Shown here in pieces: positions 34,215 to 43,279 of a stretch of 64,000 nucleotides of DNA. Position numbers and translations under genes: made by a program. This DNA comes from Megaustenia siamemsis. Its lineage: Eukaryota; Mollusca; Gastropoda; Stylommatophora; Ariophantidae. The stretch is from NCBI GenBank assembly GCA_032433765.1, contig JAVIAB010000051.1, positions 146,428,568 through 146,492,567 on the forward strand, written 5' to 3'. The number at the start of each line of letters is the position of its first letter. The stretch's first letter is position 1. Below the pieces are notes generated by a model. It did not search any database. It worked only from the letters and a program-made list of their open reading frames with translations, and was not told where the DNA came from.

Positions 34215-34495
34215 TAATCATTACTTAAGGAGCCGCAACAGCTCAGTGGTTAGTGAACTGGACTACAGAGGACAATATGTAGGGTTCGATCCCTACCGGC
34301 GGCTTCCGGATTCACCCGGCCTTTAATGGTTACCGGATTTTTTTCTAGAAAAGTAAAGCGGAACGGGCGTAATACCGACCACATTACCCCAAAAATGATA
34401 TGCCGAAGGTCTGTAAAATTTATGGTCGCTAACACCATATTCCCTATACGCCACTTGGCGTGAACCGTACTATACTTTTTTTTTAATAATCATTA
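34215..34495 (+). mobile_element. SINE family 1, near full length
   Basis: The head GGAGCCGCAACAGCTCAGTG starts at 34229, with the B box in GGGTTCGATCCCTA. The body runs to GCCACTTGGCGTGA and a T-rich tail at about 34484. The duplication TAATCATTA (34215-34223 and 34487-34495) continues imperfectly. Confidence 0.9.
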
Positions 34496-34499
34496 TTTT

Positions 34500-35242
34500 A
34501 TTTAAGAATTATCATTACAGGTTTTAATTTAAATACAATCATGTAAAAATGTATGAATATGTACAACCATGAAATAGCAACTACGAGGGAGACATACCTG
34601 GAAGAGTGCTGATAACGTCAACTCGCCACAAGGAAACACACCTCGCTTGAGATAAGATAAACATTATAATTACAATAATTGCAAACAGTAATTATTTGAA
34701 ACACGTGACAGTTAATATGTTTTGTTTTTCTTATGCTATTTATTTTATAATTACGAGTGAATGTGTGCGTTACTTAGTGGCTCACGTACTGGTGGTAACT
34801 CACTCTTAGCAGCAACACACTTTCTAGAGTGCTAAAATGTCAAACCTAGTTGAGCAAAGCTAACTTTATATGTTATTTTTGTGGTAATTATTTCTCATTT
34901 CAACATTCTAATCCTAAATGTTTTGGTTATATTGTGTCCTAAAATATTCATCTTCAGTACCATTTTTTTCTGTAAAATATAATTTAATTTACAGAGTGAT
35001 ATGTACACTACATCAATTTATATATAAGCTCACAACAATGTGTGTAAACCACTCCCACTGGTCAGACCCCAAAATGCTTCAGACATGAAGATAGTTTAAA
35101 TTTACTAGATTTGGACTGCTGAAGATAGAAATGACATTTTAAATTATGATTGGTTCTAGTTTTTGAGGGATATACTTCCGGTTATGTGCTTAGTTTAAAA
35201 ATAAATATGTGATGCAACTTTAGTGGCAGATTTGTTCCAACG
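34500..35242. other. no recognised feature
   Basis: AT-rich sequence with no open frame or repeat that I can support. Confidence 0.5.
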
Positions 35243-35246
35243 ACCA

Positions 35247-36120
35247 ATACACCTAAACTGGAAATTATACCTAAACTGGAAATTATACCTAAACTGGAAA
35301 TCATGCCTAAACTGGAAGTTATACCTAAACTGGAAACCATACCTAAACTGGAAGTTATACCTAAACTGGAAGTTATACCTAAACTGGAAGTTATACCTAA
35401 ACTGGAAGTTATACCTAAACTAGAAGTTATACCTAAACTGGAAGTTATACCTAAACTGGAAACCATACCTAAACTGGAAGTTATACCTAAACTGGAAGTT
35501 ATACCTAAACTGGAAATCATGCCTAAACTGGAAGTTATACCTAAACTGGAAATCATACCTAAACTGGAAGTTATACCTAAACTGGAAGTTATACCTAAAC
35601 TGGAAATCATGCCTAAACTGGAAGTTATACCTAAACTGGAAACCATACCGAAACTGGAAGTTATACCTAAACTGGAAGTTATACCTAAACTGGAAATCAT
35701 GCCTAAACTGGAAGTTATACCTAAACTGGAAACCATACCTAAACTGGAAGTTATACCTAAACTGGAAGTTATACCTAAACTGGAAGTTATACCTAAACTG
35801 GAAATCATGCCTAAACTGGAAGTTATACCTAAACTGGAAGTTATACCTAAACTGGAAGTTATACCTAAACTGGAAATCATGCCTAAACTGGAAGTTATAC
35901 CTAAACTGGAAGTTATACCTAAACTGGAAATCATGCCTAAACTGGAAGTTATACCTAAACTGGAAATCATGCCTAAACTGGAAGTTATTCCTAAACTGGA
36001 AGTTATACCTAAACTGGAAGTTATTCCTAAACTGGAAGTTATACCTAAACTGGAAGTTATTCCTAAACTGGAAGTTATACCTAAACTGGAAGTCACACCT
36101 AAATTAGAAGTCACACCTAT
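35247..36120. repeat. 18-bp minisatellite, about 48 units (PKLEVI array)
   Basis: Unit CCTAAACTGGAAGTTATA. Six codons per unit keep both strands open: 281 codons on the plus strand (PKLEVI repeat) and 310 on the minus strand (SSLGIT repeat). Variants ATCATG and ACCATA change the sixth and fifth codons to I/M or T/I. These are amino-acid-changing differences, and no splice signal, promoter or non-repeat domain accompanies the frame. I read this as an array, not a gene. Confidence 0.9.
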
Positions 36121-36216
36121 GTTTGCATCGCCTTCCTCTATATCCTAGCTCTCATAACTATACAGCAATATTCTGGCATAGTTTTGTGTCTCTTTCCCTG
36201 TCAAATGTAGTTCAAA

Positions 36217-36570
36217 AATGATCATGACATTTGTGGAGAGTGCAGATAATCTCTATTATATTTGTGGAGAAGTGACTTTCGTATCACAAAAGCGATGTAT
36301 AACAGCAATGATAGAGAAAGCCTACAATTTGTATTCTGGCTGCAGAATAGGAGATCAGGGTATAAAATGGGCGCCACACATGTGTTGCAATACAAGGGCA
36401 ACAAAGTTTAAACAAAATGCACGCTTGGACTTCTGCAATCCCAATGACTTGGAGAGAGCCCATTGATTATATCAGTACTGATTAATCGTGTATGATCCCT
36501 CCAATCAGCTACGGCATCTCTAAGAAAAACAATTCAACTGTAAAATATGCCAAAATTTCTTCTGTAATAC
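36217..36570 (+). pseudogene. shattered gene, piece 1 (Cys-rich N-terminus)
   Basis: Encodes NLYYICGEVTFVSQKRCIT, then AYNLYSGCRIGDQGIKWAPH and MCCNTRATKF. The Cys spacing suggests a zinc-binding module (CG...C, C.IGDQ, CC). After AH the frame shifts and continues as EPIDYIST..CMIPP and GISKKNNSTVKYAKI. The piece ends at the 16-bp duplication flanking the antisense LINE. Confidence 0.75.
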
Positions 36571-36952
36571 TTCTTCCTCTTCTGTTTTTTCCTTCATCAT
36601 TTGTCTTTCAGTGTCGAGGGGACAAATAATTTGCAGTCTTTAGCTCTTCTGTTCGCCTCTGCTGCTGTTTATGTTTCCTCGTGCTTCCAATATTCCTCCA
36701 ATCCATCTTTTTCGTGGTCAGCCCTTTGATCTGGTGTTCTCGCAACGTTTACTGAGGACTCGTAGTGTTGTGTTTTGATCACTCTGCCTTGTCACGTGGC
36801 CAAACCATTTTATTTGTTGTTTCTTTATATATTATATGGCGGGGGTTATTCCTAGCTTTGTTCTCAGTTCTTCAATTCTGATCTTGTCTCTGAGGTGGTT
36901 TCCTGTCATTCGTCTAACACATTTCATCTCGGCATTATTTCTTCTGCAATAC
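36555..36952 (-). mobile_element. LINE family C 3' end inserted in the shattered gene
   Basis: The insert 36571-36936 is flanked by ATTTCTTCTGTAATAC (36555-36570) and the same 16-mer with T to C at 36937-36952. On the minus strand it encodes the family C C-terminus: QQIKWFGHVTRQ-like sequence, WIGGILEAR-like sequence, and a terminal GAAGAAG. It is 5'-truncated, and the single mismatch in the duplication suggests moderate age. Confidence 0.9.
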
Positions 36953-37472
36953 ACATTTGCCAAATAGCAATACCCTACCGGTTTCTAAAGTGCCTATACC
37001 ATTTTAGCTGATTCAACAAAAGAAGATGTTTGTGGTCCTAAATCATCAAATTAGCACGACCCAGATTTTGTTGCCTCCACTAACCTACACCTAACAACCC
37101 AAAGTGAACTGAATGTCCTTGTCAGAGATTGGAATTTACTCAGAAACAATTGGGAGCTGCTGGTTTCCATATTGCAACAGCGGAATCTTCTGGCAATTGA
37201 TGTTCCAATTCCTTCCTGTGTTTCGGAACCGTCAGAAGCCGTCAGCCACATTTGTTTTCAAAGAAGTTGATCCTTCTGTGTGTCTCACAACATTTCTGGT
37301 TTAATGGCAGCACTCAAAATCAATTACAAACCAACCAGATGATCGGAAACGTTTTATCGATTTCTTCAAGACGAATCTTAAAGCTGTTTTGCCGCATAAT
37401 GGTCATGTTTTACCCTCATTTCCAGCTGGTCCTGTAGTTTATATTAAAGAAGCTTATACAAACATTTACAAC
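36953..37472 (+). pseudogene. shattered gene, piece 2
   Basis: Continues the reading after the LINE: a DSTKEDVCGPKSSN-like acidic stretch, then DPDFVASTNLHLTTQSELNV, VRDWNLLRNNWELLVSILQQ, a frameshifted centre, then FIDFFKTNLKAVLPHNGHVL and YIKEAYTNI. It stops at a T-run and G-run (37470-37500) that open the next insertion. Confidence 0.75.
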
Positions 37473-37806
37473 TTTTTTTTGTGGGGGGAGGGGGGGGGGG
37501 TGGTCCCGGGTTCGATTCTCTCTACAGGTGATGGATAAAAAATAAATCATTAAAATCGAATCTTTACATAGAATCTTTACCCTACCCTCGTCTCTTTGTA
37601 GCGAGATTCGATATCAAGTTTTCTCGAAAAATAGCGAAAAACTGGAGGACCCATATGCATTCTGAGCACGTTAAAGAAAGAAAAGCAGTTGGAAAGAGAA
37701 AAGAGTAGGACAATAGGCCCGATGCCAGAACAAAATGAATAGGAAACATCTACTCAAAACTTTCGACGATAAAAAGGTGAAAGTACCTCTGAAGTCAGAG
37801 AATATT
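37473..37806. other. inserted sequence of unknown origin
   Basis: Starts with a T-run and a long G-run. GGTTCGATTCTC at 37509 resembles a Pol III B box, but no A box is placed correctly before it. It ends before the AAGGTA repeat. Confidence 0.45.
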
Positions 37807-37896
37807 AGCCGGTAAAGGTAACGGTCAAGGTAAATGTAAAGGTAAAGGTAAAGGTAAAGGTAAAGGTAAAGGTAAAGGTAAAGGTAAAGGTAAAGT
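37807..37896. repeat. (AAGGTA)n hexamer array, probable SINE family 2 tail
   Basis: About 14 units of AAGGTA adjoining the tail end of the minus-strand SINE family 2 copy. A short TAAAGGTAAA also adjoins the second SINE copy at 54215. This suggests that the family uses TTTACC as its 3' repeat. Confidence 0.85.
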
Positions 37897-38214
37897 ACGA
37901 GACTTGAACCGGCGTCTTAGTACGCGAGTTTGCACCCATATGTGCTCGGCCGCCTATCTAGAAATGTTCGGAGATTTCTGGATAGTGTCGCCTCAAGCTT
38001 CGAAACTCGCGATGCGAGGCAACATTCCTCACCTTCCCAGGGTAATACCCTGGTACCCATTTCTACCAACGGCTGGGTCGACCGTGGGGATATTTTTTTT
38101 CCAAAACGAGTACAACTCACACTGCTCCCAACAGGAATCGAACACGGGTTGTCCGAACGTCGGTAGTCCAGTCGGGTGGTTATCCCAACTAGGCTACCGA
38201 GGCCCCCACGGGGA
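37897..38214 (-). mobile_element. tRNA-derived SINE, family 2, copy 1
   Basis: The minus strand begins GGGGCCTCGGTAGCCTAGTT (A box in GTAGCCTAGTTGGGATA) and has CCCGTGTTCGATTCCTG as the B box about 50 bp later. A body containing CCCCACGGTCGACCCAG and CGGCCGAGCACATATGGG ends at TCAAGTCTCGTAC and the hexamer tail. It shares no body sequence with family 1. A second copy lies at 54216-54514 in the same orientation. Confidence 0.88.
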
Positions 38215-38295
38215 ACACCTGAGCACACAGTTGCTAGCGTGAAAAATAGGAAAAAGTGATATTCATGCAAAATTCAGTCTCTTGGGATTTCCCTA

Positions 38296-38404
38296 GAGAT
38301 ATAAAGCTGGCGAATGTAATCAAACAGCAAATAATTTGTTGAGGTGTATAAACTGCGATCAGCATTAATGGTCACTCATTTGTGACTTCAAAGTGGTTAC
38401 TCTA
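38296..38404 (+). pseudogene. shattered gene, piece 3
   Basis: Encodes IKLANV, then (after a frameshift) NLLRCINCDQH*WSLICDFKVVTL, matching the family segment that ends in CGDLKVV. IKLANV overlaps about six codons of YIKEAYTNI at the end of piece 2. Either the insertion duplicated this stretch or pieces 2 and 3 are from two copies. The last 25 bp are also the first unit of the minisatellite that follows. Confidence 0.65.
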
Positions 38405-38805
38405 GCTGCTTTAAAAGTGGTCGTTCTGTGGTGACTTAGAAGTGGATACTCTATGGTGACTTAAAAGTTATCACTCTAAAGTTACTTAAAAGTGGTCACT
38501 CTAAGGTGATTTAAAAGTGGTCACTCTAAGGTGATTTAAAAGTGGTCGTTCTGTGGTGACTTAAAACTGGTCACTCTATGGTGGCTTAAAAGTGGTTACT
38601 CTAAGGTGAGTTAAAAGTGGTCGTTCTGTGGTGACTTAAAAGTGGTCACTCTATGGTGGCTTAAAAGTTATCACTCTAAAGTGACTTAAAAGTGGTCACT
38701 CTAAGGTGATTTAAAAGTGGTCACTCTAAGGTGATTTAAAAGTGGTCACTCTAAGGTGATTTAAAAGTGGTCGTTCTGTGGTGACTTAAAAGTGGTCACT
38801 CTATC
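38380..38805. repeat. 25-bp minisatellite derived from the gene's own codons, left block
   Basis: Unit GTGACTTAAAAGTGGTCACT plus CTAAG, 25 bp, about 17 units. The unit equals the gene stretch TGTGATGACTTAAAAATGG plus TCATTCT at 39553-39578 (CDDLKMVIL) apart from a few bases. The left-hand unit likewise lies in LICDFKVVTL. Confidence 0.9.
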
Positions 38806-39477
38806 ATCATCATTATCATCAAGTGTCATACCGGTTGGCGTATGTGATCATTTCCTTCCACAATCTTCTATCTACAGTGCATCGTAACAGTTCTGTTGTT
38901 GACTGTTTTCCATGCCAAGACACCAAACTATCTAGTATTTTCTCTCTTTGTCGTCCCCGATTTCTCTTTCCTTGTATTTTTCAAGTTATAACCAAGTTTT
39001 CCAACTTTTCTCTTCTCATAATGAGCCCGAAAAATGTTGATTGTTTCTTTCTGATGTTTTTTGTATGTTCCCTTTTTGTGTTGGCCTCTTTGAGAACTTC
39101 CTCATTGGTCTTTTTAGCTGTCCGGGGAACTTTCTACATTCTTCTGAGAAATCCTATCTCTGTGGCCTCTAATCGTCTTTTCAAGTATTTGTCTACTGTC
39201 CATGATTCGCTTTCATAGGTCAGAATTGGTTCTATACAGCACCTATGAACTCTCTTTCTCCCTTCTATTGACATAGATTTGTTGCATAAGATATATTTCA
39301 TTTTCTGAAATGCTATTTTGGCCTGAGCTATTCTGCTTTTTATTTCTGTTGTGTATCTCCCATCTGATGTTATTATTGTGACCAAATATTTAACGCGTTG
39401 TACTTGTTTCAGATTTGTCCTGTTTATTTGTATACTGCATGATGGTGATGATTGTTTGTTTGATATGACCATTACTC
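38806..39477 (-). mobile_element. LINE family F, 5'-truncated, inserted in the minisatellite
   Basis: Starts (as the 3' end) with TCATCATCATTATCATCAAG and reads on the minus strand MVISNKQSSPSCSIQINR, YLVTIITSDGRYTTEIKSRI, ILTYESESWTVDK, then the F tail. The frame is open for 112 codons at 39134-39472 and broken after LRRM. Minisatellite units lie on both sides, so the array predates this insertion. Confidence 0.88.
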
Positions 39478-39577
39478 TAAAGAGACTTAAAAGTGGTCGT
39501 TCTATAGTGACTTAAAAGTGGTTACTCTGTGATGACGTACAAGTGGTTACTCTGTGATGACTTAAAAATGGTCATTC
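39478..39577. repeat. 25-bp minisatellite derived from the gene's own codons, right block
   Basis: Four units. The final unit (39553-39577) reads continuously into the downstream coding sequence of the shattered gene. Confidence 0.9.
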
Positions 39578-39893
39578 TTTTACTTGGAGTTCAAAGTGGA
39601 TACACCAAGTATTGTTTTCTCTTTGAGTGGGATAGTCCTGCAATAAATTACATCAAAAAGGGTTGGCCAAACTGGCAATATTTGCAGCCTTGCATCAATA
39701 ATATTGGGCATTCAACACTTGTAGACACCACTAAAAGGTTATTGCCACCCTTGCAAATGAAGTTTGGCCTGGCCAACAACTTTTCTAAGACATTGAAAAA
39801 AAACAGAAGAGGCTTTCAAGCGCCTCATCATGAAAGTTTCCAGAGTGAGTGGAAATAAAGGAGGAAGTATTTGTAGGTTCCTAAACTCGTAAA
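39553..39893 (+). pseudogene. shattered gene, piece 4
   Basis: Open for about 100 codons. It carries CDDLKMVILLLGVQSGYTK, CFLFEWDSPA, KKGWPNWQYLQPCI, STLVDTTKRLLPPLQMKFGL and FSKTLKKNRRGFQ. This is the best-preserved part of the family domain. The intact family usually has FLCEWDS, and here the Cys is Phe (FLFEWDS). It is interrupted by the sense LINE F at the 11-bp duplication AAACTCGTAAA. Confidence 0.8.
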
Positions 39894-40382
39894 ATCCATA
39901 TTTGAGAATAGAAACAAGAAAAAGAGTTTTTAAATATTATATAGAGCCAGTCTTAACATATGTATGTGAATCATGGACAATAGGACAAGAGACAAGAAAA
40001 CTACTTCAGGCTGTAGAATTGTGATTTTACAGAAGAATGTTGAGAATGCCATGGACAGCTAAGAAGAGTAATGAAGACGTTCTGAAAGAGGTCAAAGCAA
40101 AAAGAGAGCTAATTTCCAATATTAGGAAGAAACAATCATCAGCTTTTATCTATGTAATGAGAAGTGAACAACTGGAATATATTGTAACAATGGGAAAATT
40201 GAGGGACGAAGAGATAGAGGAAAGCAAAGAGAAAAGATACCAGACATATTATGAGAATGGCTTTGGCAGAAGGTCAACTGCAGAAATAATAAATAACTGT
40301 CGAGATCGAAAGTTGTGGAGAGACATGATCACCTACGCCAGCAGACACGGTACTTAATGATGATGATGATGAAACTCGTAAA
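39883..40382 (+). mobile_element. LINE family F, 478 bp, with 11-bp target duplication
   Basis: AAACTCGTAAA at 39883-39893 and 40372-40382 brackets 39894-40371. The insert encodes LTYVCESWTIGQETRKLL, then MLRMPWTAKKSNEDVL and RDMITYASRHGT, then (GAT)n. It has an in-frame TGA in the VEL*FYRRM segment. It is 5'-truncated and inactive. Confidence 0.93.
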
Positions 40383-40510
40383 CTTATTGAAGAAGGCAAG
40401 CACCTTCGTCTGTTGCATCCAAGGAAAAGGCTGCGTGGGTAACATTCCAATCAGTGATACACAACTTCATTGTAAACGACAGTGGAGATAACTACCATGA
40501 AATTACTTAG
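40383..40510 (+). pseudogene. shattered gene, piece 5
   Basis: KLIEEGKHLRLLHP, then after a frameshift KAAWVTFQSVIHNFIVNDSG and DNYHEI, collinear with the family region after the RKL motif. The remaining C-terminal third of the family protein is not found downstream; 40511-40741 has no recognisable continuation. Confidence 0.7.
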
Positions 40511-40741
40511 CACTGTACGAGACATACATTAGGAAAGTGGGTTTCTGTGTTCAAATTGCGCACATAATAGGGCTCTTGGCAATGGAATACCTTCTTCTGC
40601 TGCATTTGTCCAGCGACTACGCCTTATCATCGTCAGCCTTTTAAAACAAAGAATGTTAAATAATGTGCGTAAATTTGATGTTTTCTTTTTACATATCGGA
40701 ATTTCCCATTTGTGTATCCTTTTGGCCCAACGTATTTGACT

Positions 40742-41490
40742 TGAGGGACTTCCGTTGTAAAGATGGTGGGATCTAGGTCATGTTCTCTTGATCGCTGCAG
40801 TAAGTGCATTCGGAATCTGATTAATTTCGGTTCTCCGTTGTACTTTTCTGCGTTAAAGTAAAAGTTATGATCTTCTTATTACATCTGCGCCGCTAAAGCG
40901 ATGTTGTACGCCGACAGCAGCCCAGTTTTGACAAATCAAGTGTGAATGCGACCTTCCAGCGTCTGGACTTGATCTGCGCTTTACATCACATTGGTGCTGC
41001 TCATGGCCGTTGTTGGAATTCCTTGACGCAAGTTATTTCCATGTTACTTATCAATGTAAACTACATCGTCAGCCGCAGTTTTATCTCTTTACGGAATTTG
41101 CACAGTGTTTTGTTCATCTTAGGCTGCTTTTACTAGAGTAATCAGAAATCGAAAGGGAGCGAAATTGTGTGAATGACTTTTTTGTGTGTTACGTCATCAT
41201 AATGGTTCATTGTATATCCCTAGACTCTAGACCTTGATGTGCGACGGGGATAATGTTCTTTGATGTGCGACGGGGATAATCTGACGACTAACTATGTGTC
41301 TATATGCTCGGAATTTGAGTCAACAACGATGGCTAAACATCATCAAGCGCTCTACATTTTTTTTTTAAAATAGGACGATCATCATTTTAAAGAGGACGTG
41401 AACTACCAGTATATGGTGGATAGGCAGCGGGAACAAGTGAAGGCTATGCATGAAAAGTGTTCCTTGTTGCAGTTTCCTCATATTCCAAGT
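40742..41490 (+). repeat. dispersed repeat, copy 2 (relative of the foldback spacer)
   Basis: Matches 16526-17250 along its length: GATCGCTGCAGTAAGTGCAT, GCTGCTCATGGCCGTTGTTG, CGACTAACTATGTGTCTATA and GCAGTTTCCTCATATT. It carries small indels and a T-run at 41357. There are no inverted arms here, so the repeat exists independently of the foldback element. Confidence 0.8.
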
Positions 41491-41547
41491 CAGGCTTGTT
41501 GCAGGAGCTACTGAGTTAAGTGTTCTGTGCACACCGTAAGCTGTGTG

Positions 41548-41945
41548 TCTCATCCGTTTTAAATGTCTATAAATCTGAGTTATGGGCGCCCCTTAGTTCT
41601 TTTGCCATCATCTAGTTATTCATAAAATATATCTTTTGGTATGCGACCATCTTTCATACGGTGTAAGTGGCAAAGCCAGCGTAACCGACGCTGTTTGAGC
41701 AGCGTGTAGATGTTCGGGATGCCAGTGCAAGTGAGGACCTCCACGTTTGTCACTTTCTCCTTCCAGGTGATATCCACAATACGAGCTGGCATCGCATATG
41801 GAATGCATTTGGCCGTCTCTCTTGATTTGCATAAGCTGTCCATGTTTCGTTGCCATATAAAATTATACTGATTATGCAGGCATCTGTCAGATGTCCCGAA
41901 CAAAAAATGCTAATTTCCCAGTTTACAGTAGACAACACTATTTTC
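41548..41945 (-). mobile_element. LINE family E fragment
   Basis: The minus strand encodes SIILYGNETWTAYANQERR, ITWKEKVTNVEVLTCTGIPN, then LLKQRRLRWLCHLHRMKDGR and IPKDIFYE, followed by a stop and LDDGKRTKGRP. This is the same region as 59640-60095 in the longer family E copy. It is spread over two frames. Confidence 0.85.
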
Positions 41946-42319
41946 GAATATATGAAGGCATTTGTACAGAGAGTAGGGACCTACGTTTATTTCATGCCGT
42001 GTCCATGGTAATTAGTGGTCAATGCTAGAGTCGTCATGACAACGACTCCAACAACAACGTCTTTCAAGATTGGTTAGCAGTTGATGAAATAAATGAAATG
42101 GATTGTTGAAAAGATGTGCTCTTCGAGAACGCAATACTTTGGTCAAGTGTATCCATTTACTGTGTTTATTATTTTTTTTTGTTTTAATCATAAAACCACG
42201 ATCTGACTACCTACAGGGGCGTAGTTTTTTTTTTTCATTCATGTTATTTTTTTGGTTTGTTTGTTCACATTTTAATATAATTTTTTCTCTTCGAATGCGG
42301 ATTCTTTGACTGCCAGGGT
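41946..42319. other. no recognised feature
   Basis: T-rich stretches near 42165-42255. Nothing else could be supported. Confidence 0.5.
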
Positions 42320-42700
42320 GTGTCTGGCTTGAGAGAGTGATAGTGGGTGAGATAGAATGAAAGAGAACAGTAGGTTGAAATAATAAAATAGGTTTTGAGA
42401 GAGAAAGGTAGGCTTAGACAGAAGGGTAGAGAGGTGGGGAGACAGTTTGGGAAGTGGTGCAAGTGGGAAAAAAAGAGAGAAAGGAAGAAACAGTAATAAA
42501 CAAATATAGAGAAAGGGGGAAAACGAATTGAGAGAGAGAGATACAGACATAGACAGAGAGAGAGAGAGAGAGAGAGATGCAAAACAGCAATAGAGGGAGA
42601 GAAATTATAAAAGAGAAGTGTAAGATTGTGGAAGGAGAAGAATATAGATTTGGTGAGAGAGAGAGAGAGAGAGAGAGAGTAGGGAGAAGAGAGAGTGGGA
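42320..42700. repeat. GA-rich low-complexity tract
   Basis: Irregular GA-rich DNA with pure GA runs at 42556-42578 and 42655-42682. Overlapping open frames on both strands are compositional. Confidence 0.85.
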
Positions 42701-43039
42701 GAGAGGTAGAGAAACTATTGCGTTCATGTTTCGAAGAAGTCGTACCACAAGGAATAAACACTTGCAGAAACCTGGCCTGTCAGATACAACACTGTGCACT
42801 TGCGGGCTTCAGTGATAAAGGTACAGAATACATGCTGTAGCACAAGCCAGTATCAGATGGAAAGACCCAAGAGAGAGTTCACAAATATATCTATATGGAA
42901 CTTGTCAAAAACAAAGGATAGAAAATACTAGATTAAATAAAGAACAGAAATGGAATTGCAAACAAACAAATGAATTAAAACCATGAAATACATGCACACA
43001 TTAAAACAAATACCATCAAAAAATAATATTGATAATAAT
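42701..43039. other. no recognised feature
   Basis: A-rich toward the right. No motif could be supported. Confidence 0.5.
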
Positions 43040-43212
43040 AAATTAGATGATACAAATATCTACTAAACATTTCTATATATGATTCAGAAACATGCACACT
43101 ATATAACAAAACACAGAGAAAAATTGAGGCCCTTGAAATATGTATTTATAGAAAAACAGGAAGATTTGCGTGGAAAGTATTAAATGACACAGGATGATGA
43201 TGATGATATTAA
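43040..43212 (+). mobile_element. LINE family A remnant
   Basis: SETCTLYNKTQRKIEALEIC and IYRKTGRFAWK, then a GATGATGATGAT tail, correspond to the TWTLDKKTEQRIEAFEMW-type segment of family A. It is very degraded and lacks the usual bases between that segment and the tail. Confidence 0.65.
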
Positions 43213-43279
43213 AGAAATTCCCTTCTTTCACCGGTTAATAAATATGCATTGGTATAATGTCTAAAGACTCGAAATTACA

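Larger units (their letters stand above)
36217..40510 (+). pseudogene. shattered gene of a multicopy metazoan family (uncharacterised)
   Basis: Five collinear plus-strand pieces match, in order, a protein family that I recognise from many invertebrate and fish genomes as a multicopy uncharacterised ORF. They are a Cys-rich N-terminus (36217-36570), LTTQSELNVLVRDWNLLRNN (about 37090-37150) with FIDFFKTNLKAVLPHNGHV (37353-37409), LICDFKVVTL (38378-38404), CDDLKMVILLLGVQSG to LPPLQMKFGL (39553-39790), and KAAWVTFQSVIHNF (40426-40467). The pieces are separated by an antisense LINE C, a SINE-bearing insert, a minisatellite with an antisense LINE F, and a sense LINE F. Frameshifts and stops occur within pieces. 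Function is unknown. Its multicopy nature suggests a mobile element, but I cannot name one. Recognition is from memory, without a search. Confidence 0.75.

Noticed and set aside
35182..36148. Possible repetitive structural protein (PKLEVI or SSLGIT repeats)
   Set aside because: Both strands are open, variation is amino-acid-changing, and no flanking exon or signal sequence was seen. Expression data would be needed to revive it.
37807..37896. Telomere-like repeat (AAGGTA)n
   Set aside because: The unit differs from known animal telomere repeats such as TTAGGG, is internal, and adjoins a SINE tail.
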